From NCBI GenBank assembly GCA_051294375.1, contig CM119264.1, positions 27,353,340 through 27,417,339 on the forward strand: a stretch of DNA of 64,000 nucleotides, written 5' to 3'. Positions 18,601-29,032 of the stretch are shown one piece after another. The translations under genes and the position numbers were made by a program. Source of the stretch: Paraspadella gotoi (Eukaryota; Chaetognatha). The notes under the pieces are model-generated. The model made no database searches and was not told the origin of the DNA. It was given only the letters and a program-made list of their open reading frames with translations. Every line of letters starts with the position of its first letter. Positions within the stretch are counted from its first letter, which is position 1.

Positions 18601-21600
18601 GAGGTGTTGAACCAAAAGTTACTGCGAAATATCTGATATACGAAAAAGAGTGGAGAGAGAAAAAGTAGGAGAAAATTAAGAGTGGCGTAGTGAGAGACTG
18701 GCGAAGAGAAAAGACGTCCAAACCTAATCCGACTTCGGGTATTCGCGTGATTCGATTTTCCTTTATGTGAAGATTCTTTATTCTGGCGCGCTCGGTGATT
18801 ACGGAAGCCAGAGTCATTTATTTTTCTCTCAGACATTCAATGAAAATCGAGGGTCCCTCGCTTTATCATCCCTTTCCCTCCCCCCCTTCCCCGGGATTTT
18901 CTTTTTGGCCTTTTTCTTTATCCCGATCAATTCACACTTCCAGGCCGAGGACCGCGGGATCGAATCCGCAGGCGTCTACACGGACGGGGGCGTTCGCATC
19001 GCCAGATCGACTCCGATCCATTCCGTTCTTAATCAAGGTCGGCATTTGTCCTGGAATTTAAATTGAGATGAGCGTGACCGAATGAGGAGGAATCCCTCGG
19101 TCATTTTACTGGCTCGGGAGACGAAAGATATTAGGGAGGAAAATAATCTAAACGGCTTAAATCTAAACTGATTAAATCCTGTCTCCTATTAATACAAGCG
19201 TTTTAACTAGAAATACGTAGAAAATAATTTTGAATTTGTTGAAAAATATCTTTTATCGCCTAAACGACTACGATAGGAAAAGAAAAAGGATTTTCATCTC
19301 TTCTGTGGCGAAACGGAAATATTTATCTTTTGAAGATAATGAATATTTTTTTTTGCAAAGATTTGTGATATCGCGGAAAAACGATCGTGCGAGATGAGAT
19401 GAGAGAAGTCTGGTCTTTAAGAATCCTTACTCCGTCAGTTTTTCTTTTCCATCCTGTTTTTTTCTCCATTTCTCTTAAAATGACTCGTCGCTCGTATAAT
19501 TTTTGCCTCGCTCCTTTGAGGAACCTAATTGAAACTCCTTACCATACGAATTCACTTATTTTCCTCCTTTTTCTTCTTTATCTATTTTTTTTATAATATT
19601 TCCTTTTTTGGATCCCCGCAGATTTCGAACTCCACATCAACGACCGCAAAGTGGACATTCAGGGACTCGAGGACTTTCGCTCCATCTTCGCTTCACCAGT
19701 GGACGACCGACTCAACGAAGTCAAGAAACTCATCGCTCATCTTCACAACACGCTCAACATCACCGACCATCAGGTGAGGTTCTTTTATCTCTTTAGTGAC
19801 AGATTCGTCGTCTCGGACTGCCCCACGGAAAAAGTTGATATGCTCGACATCAGCTTGTCCAATGTCCATATGTTTTGATACCTGGTTAAATATTTCTAAA
19901 AATCTCTTTTTTATTAACTGGAGAGACGGGAGAGAGTTATTTGGGCCAGTTATCGGATTGGCGCCCCGTTTTAAATTTATACCCACGTAATCTGCCCAAT
20001 CAGCTAATCCGCGCCAACCTCATTTGAAAAAAAACCTCATTTGATGAAAACCTCATTGAAAAAATATGAGAGGAAAATGGTGAAGAGAAGTGGGGTGGAA
20101 GCCTCGTGTAAATGGAACGGACGTCCTAATCGTTAAATGTGGTCGGACAAAAACGAGAAAAAGATTAAACAAAGGACTTTTAGTCGAGGGATAAATTAGA
20201 TTAGCGCTCGATGCTTTCAAACGATTTAACCGCCACGTGAGAAATACGATTGCACAACGTGCAGAGTTACGCCCCCTCTTTAAAATTGGTTTTCCTTTCT
20301 CTATTTTAATTGTTATATTTGCCTTGTATTAAATTTTCTTTGCTTCAATCTGGAATCTGTTCCGTTCTTCATCCCTCAACGGTGTAAGCTTTTTCTATTT
20401 TGTCGTATCTACTTGTTATTTTCAACATATTTTCTCTTTTTTCTTTTCTCACTTTTTTCTTTTTCCATTTCCTTTCCTCGTTTTTCCTTTCCTTTTCTTT
20501 CTCTCTCCTCCTTTTACTAATTTTCTCTTTTCTTTGAACACTTTTCCATCTCTGCGTAGCCATTTAAAATCTCCATCTCAGGGTCTGTGATAATGGCAAG
20601 GGTTTGTTTTGACTTTTGAGTTTACCTCTCTTTTCACTTTAACTTAAATGAAAAGGCGGTTGAAAGGAAACGCTTTAATTTTCTAGAGAGCCTTGAATAA
20701 GTTAAAAATTAAATTCTCTGAAAGTTAATGAAAATTTTTGCGATGAGGACGCTTTTAAAATGTGTCGATGCTAAATATTTTCAAAGACAGAGAAAAACAA
20801 ATTTAATTAAATTTTTCTTCCTTTGAAGTTAAAAGTTAAAATTTACTCCTTCAAAAAATGTCTTTTTTCGCGATGAATATCAAAGAAAAACATTTTTTTC
20901 TCTCCCATCTCTCATCCTTTTCTCCATAAAAAGAACCCCGCCATGTTTTTCAACGTTTGTTTACTTTGCCCCTTCTCTCTTTTCCCTTTCCATCGCCGAC
21001 AGTTTTTACAAGAGCAACGTCTCGTGACGCAGCTGGAGAATCTCAGAGCGGAGTTGGCGCCCTTTGAGGAGAAGAAGTTAGCCTTGGAACACAAGGCGCA
21101 CGCGCGCACCAAGGCGAGTTTTGGGAGGGGGAGGACCGGGCAGTTTGGTGGGTGGAAGCGGAGTGGCTTTTAAATACTAGGTGGACCCGCGCACTACGGC
21201 GAGTTTTTGGGGTGAACTGGGGAGTTATGCAGGCGGAAGCCGAGTGGCTTTAAAACACCATTGCACCCGCGCACGAAGGGACGTGGGAGATAGGCAGGCG
21301 GGCAGGGAACGCGAATGTAGGGGGGGGAAATCCTTGCGACGTTCGCTTTGTCGAATTAGTCGCGCGACAGCAATTTCGAACGTGGCTTCTGTTCTGGATT
21401 CGCTCCAATAAGTTTGCTTTGACGAGAGAGTTATCTTGATAACCTCCAGCACGCGTGGGTGACGACATATGGTAGTCGTGACACCAGAGGACGTCTCGAG
21501 CCAAAAGCAACAGAACTGACATCTCTGTCTCCCGAGAGAGAGGGAGGGGGGGGAGAGAGCATATCCCTTGTGTTTCCATATCTCGCTGCAATGTCAGCTG

Positions 21601-24600
21601 TCGACAGCCGTCGTTTCTTTTGTTTTGTTTTTTTTTGCCACTTTTTTCTCACCCGTCGTGGTTTCCTCAATCCCTGGTATCCGCCTCTATAATCCATATT
21701 TCTATTATAATCATCTGACTTCTTCCTCTCATCCTCTTCGCGTCACTCTGATCCGTCGCTACACTCTATTAGGATAATCTCAGTCTTTGTCCGATTTCAC
21801 TCGGAGAAATTGTCGTGGGTGATCGCGAGGTTGGTTAAAAGACGTGGCTCTTGAACTGCTTGTATTAGAGTTGCAAGAGTTGCAAACTCGTGCAGTTTTT
21901 ATATTGAACGCGTGAAAAAAATGGAGGGTGATTTTTTTTTAAAAGGGGGGGCTGCGAGCGAGAACCTCAGAACCGTGCGTGCCAAGAATAGTATCTCTCT
22001 CTCTCTCTCCCTTTCTCTCTTTCCTCCCGGGTTATTTTACAACCAGCTTGCGTCGTCGCCCAATTTCCTTCAAATCCCTCTTCCCCTTGGCGTTATCCAC
22101 CTCTGACGTCTTCACCATCTTCGCTATTAACCACTCATCTTCTTTCATATTTATTACCGCTTTTTTCATTTTAAGTTATTAGCGCATTAAAATCTACGAC
22201 CCTCTTGGCGAGAATATCAATGACCTCCTCTTCATTGCATTCAATTAAATACCAGGGTCGCTTGCAAACTGCCAATTAAGTTTTACAATAAGGAATAAAT
22301 AATTTAATTTGCATTTTCATAGTTAGGTCTCATATGTGTAACCACCATGCGTATAACCACCATTACCCTTTATTGATATCGACTCCGTTTCTCGGGCGAT
22401 GCCCTAATGCTAGTGCAACTACGCCTCACGAATATCCTAAGTGGAGAAAAAGGAAAGGGGAGAGGAAAGGGAGGAAGTAAATCATCATGAGAAAGAGTCG
22501 GCATATATTTTGACATATTTTTAAAAATGAAATCCATTTGTTTCCTTCCTTTATCTCCATCCATTGATCTTGCCTATAAAGAACGACGACTTCTTTTGCT
22601 AAATGCGTTTTTCTTTCTTCTATGAAAGAAAAATCCATTTTGATGACGCAGACACATCGACATTTCTGATGTAAAAATGAGATATACAAATATTCCATGT
22701 TCTTGATAACAAAATCTAGTCCTAGTCGAGAAATGGAACTTATGAAACTGAATTAATTTTGATATCGAATGTTTTTAAAAGACATTATTTACAGGATAGT
22801 TTTTAAGAACACGGCGTTAGTTGACTTCCTCCGCGTCCTCAAATTGAGGATTTTGACTCTGGAAAGCGACGTTTCTGGCGGCGGCGATTCGACTTGAGGC
22901 GGAAGTGATGCGATGAGACGTTGGAAAAATCGATTTTCAATTTCCCGCCGCAGGTCGCCGAGGTCCCTCCGCCTTGTGGATTGAAGTATAAAGAAAAGTT
23001 TTTAGTCGGATCTGCTTATCACTTTGTCCGTCCGTCGGTCCCTTCCCAAAATCTTGTCGATAAATCATTTTTATAATATCAGAACATCGAATTATGATAA
23101 ATTATGCAAAAAAAATGATGTCCGTCCGTCCTTCCGTCTGTTCGTCTTTACCACTTAGCATTAAACTCAAATTACTCGTGATTGGATGGATGGCTTAGAA
23201 TGAAATTTTGTGTGTGGGTAGGAAAGTGTGTGATTGAGCTGTATATAAGGTTTCAATGAAATCGTGCGGGTGGAAATGAGTTTAAATGAAAAAAAACAAA
23301 ATTCATATTTACTTGAATCATTTTTTTTAATATTTACTCATAATTATTATATTTATTAAAAATTGGATAGATAAAATGGAATGGAATTTAGTGTGTGGGT
23401 AGGAAAGTAGGTGATGAAGGCTTTAAGCTGGATTTAAATTTTTGATGGAATCCTAGGAGTGGAAAAGAGTTTAAAATAAAAAACTAAAAGACATTTATTT
23501 CAATTTTTAAAAATTTTTTTCTATCTCTCTCTGATTGATTGATTGATTGACCAAATTATGCCAGTTGACCAAATTATGCAAGTTGACCAAATTATACAAA
23601 TTGAAAAAATAATGCCAGTAAACAAAATTACTTAAATTTTGCCAGTTGCAAGTTGACCAAATTATGCAAGTTGACCAAATTATGCACAGCTACTGGTAAT
23701 GATTGATAGATCAATTGATTTATAGATTTTTTCATATATTTATTAAGAAGTCTGTTTTGTTATGATTATTATTATTATGATTATTATTATTATTATCGTA
23801 GGCAGATCCGACGTTGTTTGCTTTATTTAAAATCTGATATTCTTTTTGTTTTCTTTTGAAGGGTTTTAAGAACAATTTTTCCCCCCCTTTTTGGCCATAT
23901 GCCCCTTAAAAACCTCTCGCTCGAGCCCGTTCTGAGTTTTTCCCTTCTTTTCCATTTCTATCTTAAGCGAAAAATTCCTCGAGTTTCGTACGAAGCTTCT
24001 TATATGGCAAAGCATCGCGGCAATTCATCATCTTGCAAGTTTTCCATGTGAACCATAAACTGGGTTAGGCTCTCATCTATTTTTTTCTCTTTTTACTTAA
24101 ATTAATTTCACTTTAATACTGGAATTATCAAAGACAGTGTGCCTTTTTTTCGCGATATTCTGTTTTATTTTTTTCGGATATCAAGTCCCATCTATTACAT
24201 AAAGATTGAATTCATAACAAAATCGTTTAGACGAAAAATATTTGGGCGATAAGAGTCTAACGTTAAAAAAGATAATCGGTCCGGAGATTTCGTCGTTAGT
24301 CGTCCCTTTCCCTCATTCCTCCCTCTCCTCCGCCATTGTGAAACATAATAGCGATGAAGTCGACGTTTTCTCTTTTTTCTCCCTCTCAGCGCATGACGTG
24401 GATGGGTTTGGGTCTGATGGGAATCCAGTTCGGATTCTTGGCGCGATTGACTTGGTGGGAATATTCGTGGGACGTCATGGAGCCCGTGACTTACTTCGTC
24501 ACCTACGGAACCATCATGATCATGTACGCCTACTTCTGCGTTACCCGACAGGAGTACGAATTTAGGTGAGTAAGATACGAGTCCGTAAAAATCCTTACTC

Positions 24601-25594
24601 TTTCGTTGTCGTAAACGACCTTGCCTCATCCACTTTTCCCTAAACGTTGCTAAACAACTAGTCTTTTATCGTCCCCTTTTCTTAACCTAATCGTTCATCT
24701 TTACCCCCTTTCACCTCGAAGCTAGTATGTCGTTTGTCGTTGTAGCCGCTCTCACACTTACTTTTATTCACCGTAATAGCGGATCTTAATTCTTGTCCAA
24801 ATCACCGCTCATGGAATAAGCCTCGAATGGGAATCGATTTCTGAGAATTAGGTTGATCGCCCTCCCGTTCCCTGAACGAAATCGCTTGTTATGGGCCACG
24901 ACATTCACGGGGCTGGAGTGAAAGAATATTTTTGGCGATGCCTGTTGTATGGCTTCGTCCGAATCGTCTGGCAACCGCGAGAGAGTGAGAGAATGAGAGC
25001 TTCTTCCCGCTGCCGTTTTTTTTTTTTTTTTTTATCTCCGCCGTTAACTTCTCTCAACGACGACGACAACTAAAACGACTTCCATTACGGCGACGCCTGG
25101 CGGCAGTGGAAGGCGATGAGCGACGTCGTCAAACTTTTTACCGTCAACGTCTTTTTTTTTTCTCTCCCTCCCCCCGGTCCAAAACATCAGCGCCGCCTAC
25201 GATCGAGAGTACTTGAAATGGTTCCACTTTCGCGCTCCGAAAGTCAAATTCGACGTCGCAGAGTACAACAGGTTGAAGGAGGCCGTTGCTCAGGTTCGTT
25301 TTCGGGGCGTTAGAGGGAGGGGGACAGAGGTGGGCGTGGCGAGACGTTTTAACGGTCGTAAACCCTCGCGGACAACAGTCAAATAATCGGCGTCATAAAT
25401 TGTAAAACTCGTTGAAAAGAGAACAATTGAAAACAATTGTAAAATAATTAATGATGTAAACCGTTTGTCGGTGTCACTTAGTCGTTACGGAGGGGGGGAG
25501 TATTAATGGAAGGTTGAAACAAAGAGAGAAAAAAACTCAGTAACGAGAATGTCGATTACTTCGCGCGCATGTGTAAAGGAAGCGAAGAGAGGAC

Positions 25595-25659
<65 letters not shown>

Positions 25660-26234
25660 AAGAAAAATAAGAGTGTCGTTATCGTGAATGATGACATTCA
25701 AGAAATGGCGACAGACGCGGGGAAAAGTAATGAATCGCTTTTTGTCGGAATGAAAAAGGGGGGGCGCGGCGCTTAACCGAAGGCCCGTGTCTCGGCGGAG
25801 CGGACTCCTGGTCGGCCGGCGAGATCTGAGAAAATTTCCAAGAGCAATAATCGATGATAATAGAGAGAGGAAGTGGATAAGAGAAAAATAATTTTTTTTT
25901 AGAATTGAACTAGTTGGAGAAGAAGGAAAAAAAAAAAGAATTATCGGCAAAACGATTCTTGAAACTAAGCGACTCTCGCAGAAAGCGCAGATGGTCTGAA
26001 ATAAAATGAAATGGTGATTTCGTATGAGAAAGTTGAAGAAAGCTGAACCAACTGTGTTTATTGAATCGCAACAAGCATCAATATTGGGGATTATAAAGCA
26101 AATTTCATCGCTCTCTGCCAAATGGCATCGATTAATGTCAATTTCCCCATCCCAATTTTCCACAGGCTGAATTCGATCTGAGGCGACTTCGAGATCCCCT
26201 TCAGAAAAATGTTCCCCTCCCCGATCCCAATTGA
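15613..26234 (+). CDS. MCU: Mitochondrial calcium uniporter pore subunit
   Basis: Pore-forming subunit of the inner-membrane calcium uniporter. Exons: 15613-15884, 17189-17348, 18944-19037, 19622-19773, 21003-21113, 24390-24565, 25191-25293, 26166-26234; all phases agree, 378 residues (human is 351). The start ATG gives an Arg/Ser-rich, acid-poor mitochondrial presequence with a Gln run. The N-terminal domain follows ([12 protein letters not shown]; residues about 110-195), then a coiled coil (205-263), TM1 with [14 protein letters not shown], and TM2 (296-315). The DIME selectivity motif reads DVME, keeping the pore acids D291 and E294. The C-terminal coiled coil includes [10 protein letters not shown]. 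Intron 5 appears to use a GC donor (AAG|GCGAGT at 21114), and that boundary is tandemly duplicated. A poly(A) signal AATAAA lies at 26487-26492. Tail-to-tail with the Ig gene. Confidence 0.96.
17349..18943 (+). other. MCU intron 2, G-rich and repetitive
   Basis: Contains a G-rich stretch (17440-17690) with many GGGCGTGGG-like runs that could form G-quadruplexes, and a 57-bp-class minisatellite (18151-18357). No gene seen inside. Confidence 0.6.
18151..18357 (+). repeat. Minisatellite, about 55-bp unit, three copies
   Basis: Units begin with GGATGGTGGCG at 18151, 18206 and 18260. Each contains GTGATTGGGTGGGGCCAGAA and ends in AGGAGAAT. The third copy carries an insertion of about 40 bp. Confidence 0.85.
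21098..21270 (+). repeat. Tandem duplication across an MCU splice donor
   Basis: The end of exon 5 plus the intron start (GCGCACCAAGGCGAGTTTT through GGAAGCGGAGTGGCTTT) is repeated at 21187-21256 as GCGCACTACGGCGAGTTTTT through GCCGAGTGGCTTTAAA. A third partial start (CCCGCGCACGAAGG) follows at about 21268. The unit is about 85 bp. The second copy carries a decoy exon end and donor. Confidence 0.8.
23165..23490 (+). repeat. Diverged tandem duplication in MCU intron 5
   Basis: Two copies, about 23180-23300 and 23365-23480, share GTGTGTGGGTAGGAAAGT and a later GGAATGAGTTTAAA-like end. They belong to the noncoding intron between MCU exons 5 and 6. Confidence 0.7.
23553..23690 (+). repeat. GTTGACCAAATTATGC tandem repeats
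   Basis: A 16- to 18-bp motif (GTTGACCAAATTATGCAA and variants) occurs about seven times in direct orientation in MCU intron 5. It is a degenerate minisatellite; copies vary and abut each other. Confidence 0.8.
25603..25655 (+). repeat. (GA)n microsatellite
   Basis: About 25 GA units in the last MCU intron, on the coding strand. Confidence 0.97.
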
Positions 26235-26486
26235 ATCCTCGCAGTGGAGTCCACGCTGTTTCGGCGCCGAGGATTGATTCGTGAGGATTGATTGATTGAT
26301 TCGTCGTGAGGATTGATTCGTCGAATCGTCGTCGCTTCTCCGTCGACCCTCAAAATTGACGTTGAGCGCGACAGTCGGTTCGTCGTTGCGAAAAGTGGGC
26401 GGCTCCCAAAACTTTCTCGTTGCGGCTAAATTGGCCATTACCAAAAAAAAAAAAGAAAGAAAAAAAGAAAGTTGTCTTGGCGACTA

Positions 26487-26492
26487 AATAAA
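26487..26492 (+). terminator. MCU poly(A) signal (AATAAA)
   Basis: AATAAA 253 bases past the MCU stop codon, the first strong match downstream. Assignment is by position only. Confidence 0.45.
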
Positions 26493-27536
26493 CTGAATTA
26501 AATTAAAACTCTTCGTCCGCCTCTTTCTCGCGATCCGCGTGTTTTGTTTCTGTTTGTTTAGTTTTTTTTGTTTTTTTTTTTCGCGTCTTCTCCACCCCCG
26601 CCCCGTTTTTCCCTGCCGCTCAATCAATCTTAGGAGATTTGTCACTTCTCCCGTTTTCGGACCGCTTTCCGATCTTGCCTTCCTTGGCAGCCCTTAATAC
26701 ACTTCTCCCTTTCCCTGCCTCCGTCCCCCAACCACCCCATCCTTCCCCAACCCTTTTTTCATCCCCACCTCCGTCCCCCACCCACCCCATCCTCCCCTGG
26801 CCTTTCCAACCCTCGAGCGAAACAATTCACCCAACGCTTCCTAGTAAAAATAAACAAAAGTGATAAAAAAAAACGGCGACAAAAACTAAACCATGCTTAT
26901 TTTTATTAGTCATTTAAAATGCGGTTACCTTTTTGGATTCGCTTCATTTTGTAAAGGTGATTGCGATATACGCACGTACAACAAAAAAATGTAAAGGAAT
27001 GGAGTTTTTTTTATTCGTAATTGAAATAAAAATGTTAACAAATATTATCATCGCGTGTCCGAACTCATATACTTTTTTTCGTTTCGGTCGCATTTCATTA
27101 TCGCTAACATAAATTATTATTATTATTATTATTATTATTGACATGATAATCACGAAAAAATCGTTACTATCTCTTCCGACGACGACAACAACAACGAACA
27201 AACAAAAACAAACAATATTCGTTTGTCATATTGTTTTTTTTATTCATCTTCGGCATAAAACACGACTAAAATGTTTATTCGTTTAGTTTTTTTCTCTCTT
27301 AGCAAAAAAAAAAAGAAAAATAGCGAAAATTCAACGTTGTCAAATTTCTTCGTGAATTTGCGCTAGTCATACATTTCTTGCCTTCAGTATTTTACCTCAT
27401 ATTTCTTATATTAATTTGAATATTGTAATATCAAGGTTGTATAATGTTTTGTTATATCTTCATTAAACGCAATTTATTGATAAAAATCCTGCTTTTTTTT
27501 TTTACGAGACAGCGAAATGGGCCAGCAATGTTTGCT

Positions 27537-27549
27537 GTTGCTTAGCAAC
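27537..27549. promoter_or_regulatory. Palindromic RFX X-box-like site
   Basis: GTTGCTTAGCAAC is a near-perfect inverted repeat matching the RFX X-box consensus. It lies between the 3' ends of MCU and the Ig gene, with no recognised gene start beside it, so it may be chance or mark an unseen gene. Confidence 0.35.
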
Positions 27550-27775
27550 GTATTTGTTTTTTTCATTGCGTAAGCGAAGATTCTTGATGGGACGAATCCC
27601 GCCAATTTCCTCTTTGGTTTCTCTGCTGCCACAATGCCACATGCCACTGGATGCTGTTCGCCCGGGGTTGTTGCCATTCGCCATCGCTTTTTTCCATTCG
27701 CCGTCACCCGATTTTTTCCCCCCGCTCGAGTTTTCGTTTCCACCGCATCAACTCGCATTTGCTCTTGCTTGCTCG

Positions 27776-27814
<39 letters not shown>

Positions 27815-28329
27815 CTCTCTCTCCCCCCCCTCTCCCCACCCACCTACCCCTCTTTCGCCTTGATTGCAATTTTACAGATTCGGTTGCCCCCTTTCTCTCT
27901 CTCTCTCTCTTCTCAGTCCACTCGCTCCCCGTCACCTTCTTGCTCCTTTCTTTCTTTTTTTTTCTTTTTTCGTCCAATTTAACGATTGCGTCTCAGCGTC
28001 GCCTCTATGCAGTCATGCACATGAGGCCCCATCTTAATTCTTATTCTAGATTCTAGATATTTTGAAAGGGACGTTGATTCACCTAATTCAGAATATTCGA
28101 GTTGTAGTTGATGTTTAATGAAAGTAATCAATTTACGGGCTGATTTTTGTCATAAAGAATTTGTAAGTTATGTTCATATATGCATATTGCTTAATTATAG
28201 TTAGATTCTTGCCAACTAGCTAGAACATTTGATACGTATTATGCAAATGAACTTATTAGCACTTGATATTCGTGGAAAATAAAAATCAAAGTTTCTCGCT
28301 TTTTCTCGAATGATGGCAAACGGAGGATA

Positions 28330-28530
28330 GCCTGTGATACCCGGGCGCGGGTATCTCACCAACTGGCATAGGGGCTGCGGACCCTCAGTGACCGCCTCCT
28401 GTCACTGGCATGTTTATACCGGCACCGTCACATTTAAGCCAGAACCGGGATACCCAGGGATTGAACCCGGGACGCACGGATGGAATGAGATGATTTAGCC
28501 TGCTCAGCCATTGAGACGAGGCTGAGGACG
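28330..28530 (-). repeat. tRNA-derived SINE
   Basis: On the minus strand a tRNA-like head carries an A box TGGCTGAGCAGG (28510-28499) and, 43 bases on, a B box GGTTCAATCCC (28467-28457), in Pol III promoter spacing. A body of about 120 bp follows and ends near a hairpin GATACCC-GGGCGC-GGGTATC (28337-28357). The head does not fold as a full tRNA, and non-tRNA sequence follows directly, so this is a retroposon rather than a tRNA gene. Confidence 0.65.
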
Positions 28531-29032
28531 GACAGCAGTGAGGCAGCTTTAAGTCTTGCTGCACAAATGCCCATTTCTTTCTTTCCTCTGGGGTTGGAAT
28601 TTTGTAGAGAAATAGAAACATTTCTCCAGAGAGAAACATAAGAAGCAAAAATATTTAATATATTTTTGATTTAAATGTCAATAAGAAAACATTTCGAACA
28701 TAACATTTTCAAGATAAATAATTTAATATACGTAGATCGTTTAAAATTAGAAGGTGTGGACGCAACAAAGGGATATTCAGTTTCGCGTCTGTCCTTAGCA
28801 GGTCTTTTTGGTAACCACGCTTTGACTAATGATATTTAACTTTTTTTTTGACGCCCGGGAGCAAGGAATGGCTGTTTTGTGGCAAGCGTGTCGTAATGGA
28901 TTTCAAAACATTTCATTATCGTCAGGAGAAAAGCGGGTTTGAGAAGCCATAAACAACTAATCTCCCCGACTTGATCCCAACTTTATTATTTTCTCAACTC
29001 GGGGATTTCACATTCCCCCCCCTCAGAGGCGC

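Larger units (their letters stand above)
26235..29032. other. Spacer between MCU and Ig receptor 3' ends
   Basis: Holds the MCU 3' region with poly(A) signal at 26487, a pyrimidine- and proline-codon-rich stretch (26630-26860), CT tracts (27777-27822 and 27892-27912), an X-box-like palindrome at 27537 and a SINE at 28330-28530. No gene recognised. Confidence 0.6.

Noticed and set aside
23553-23690. CRISPR-like array
   Set aside because: The repeats are degenerate, abut each other without unique spacers, and lie in an animal intron.
28433-28525. Functional tRNA gene
   Set aside because: A and B boxes exist, but the acceptor and anticodon arms do not pair and non-tRNA sequence continues directly, so a SINE fits better.
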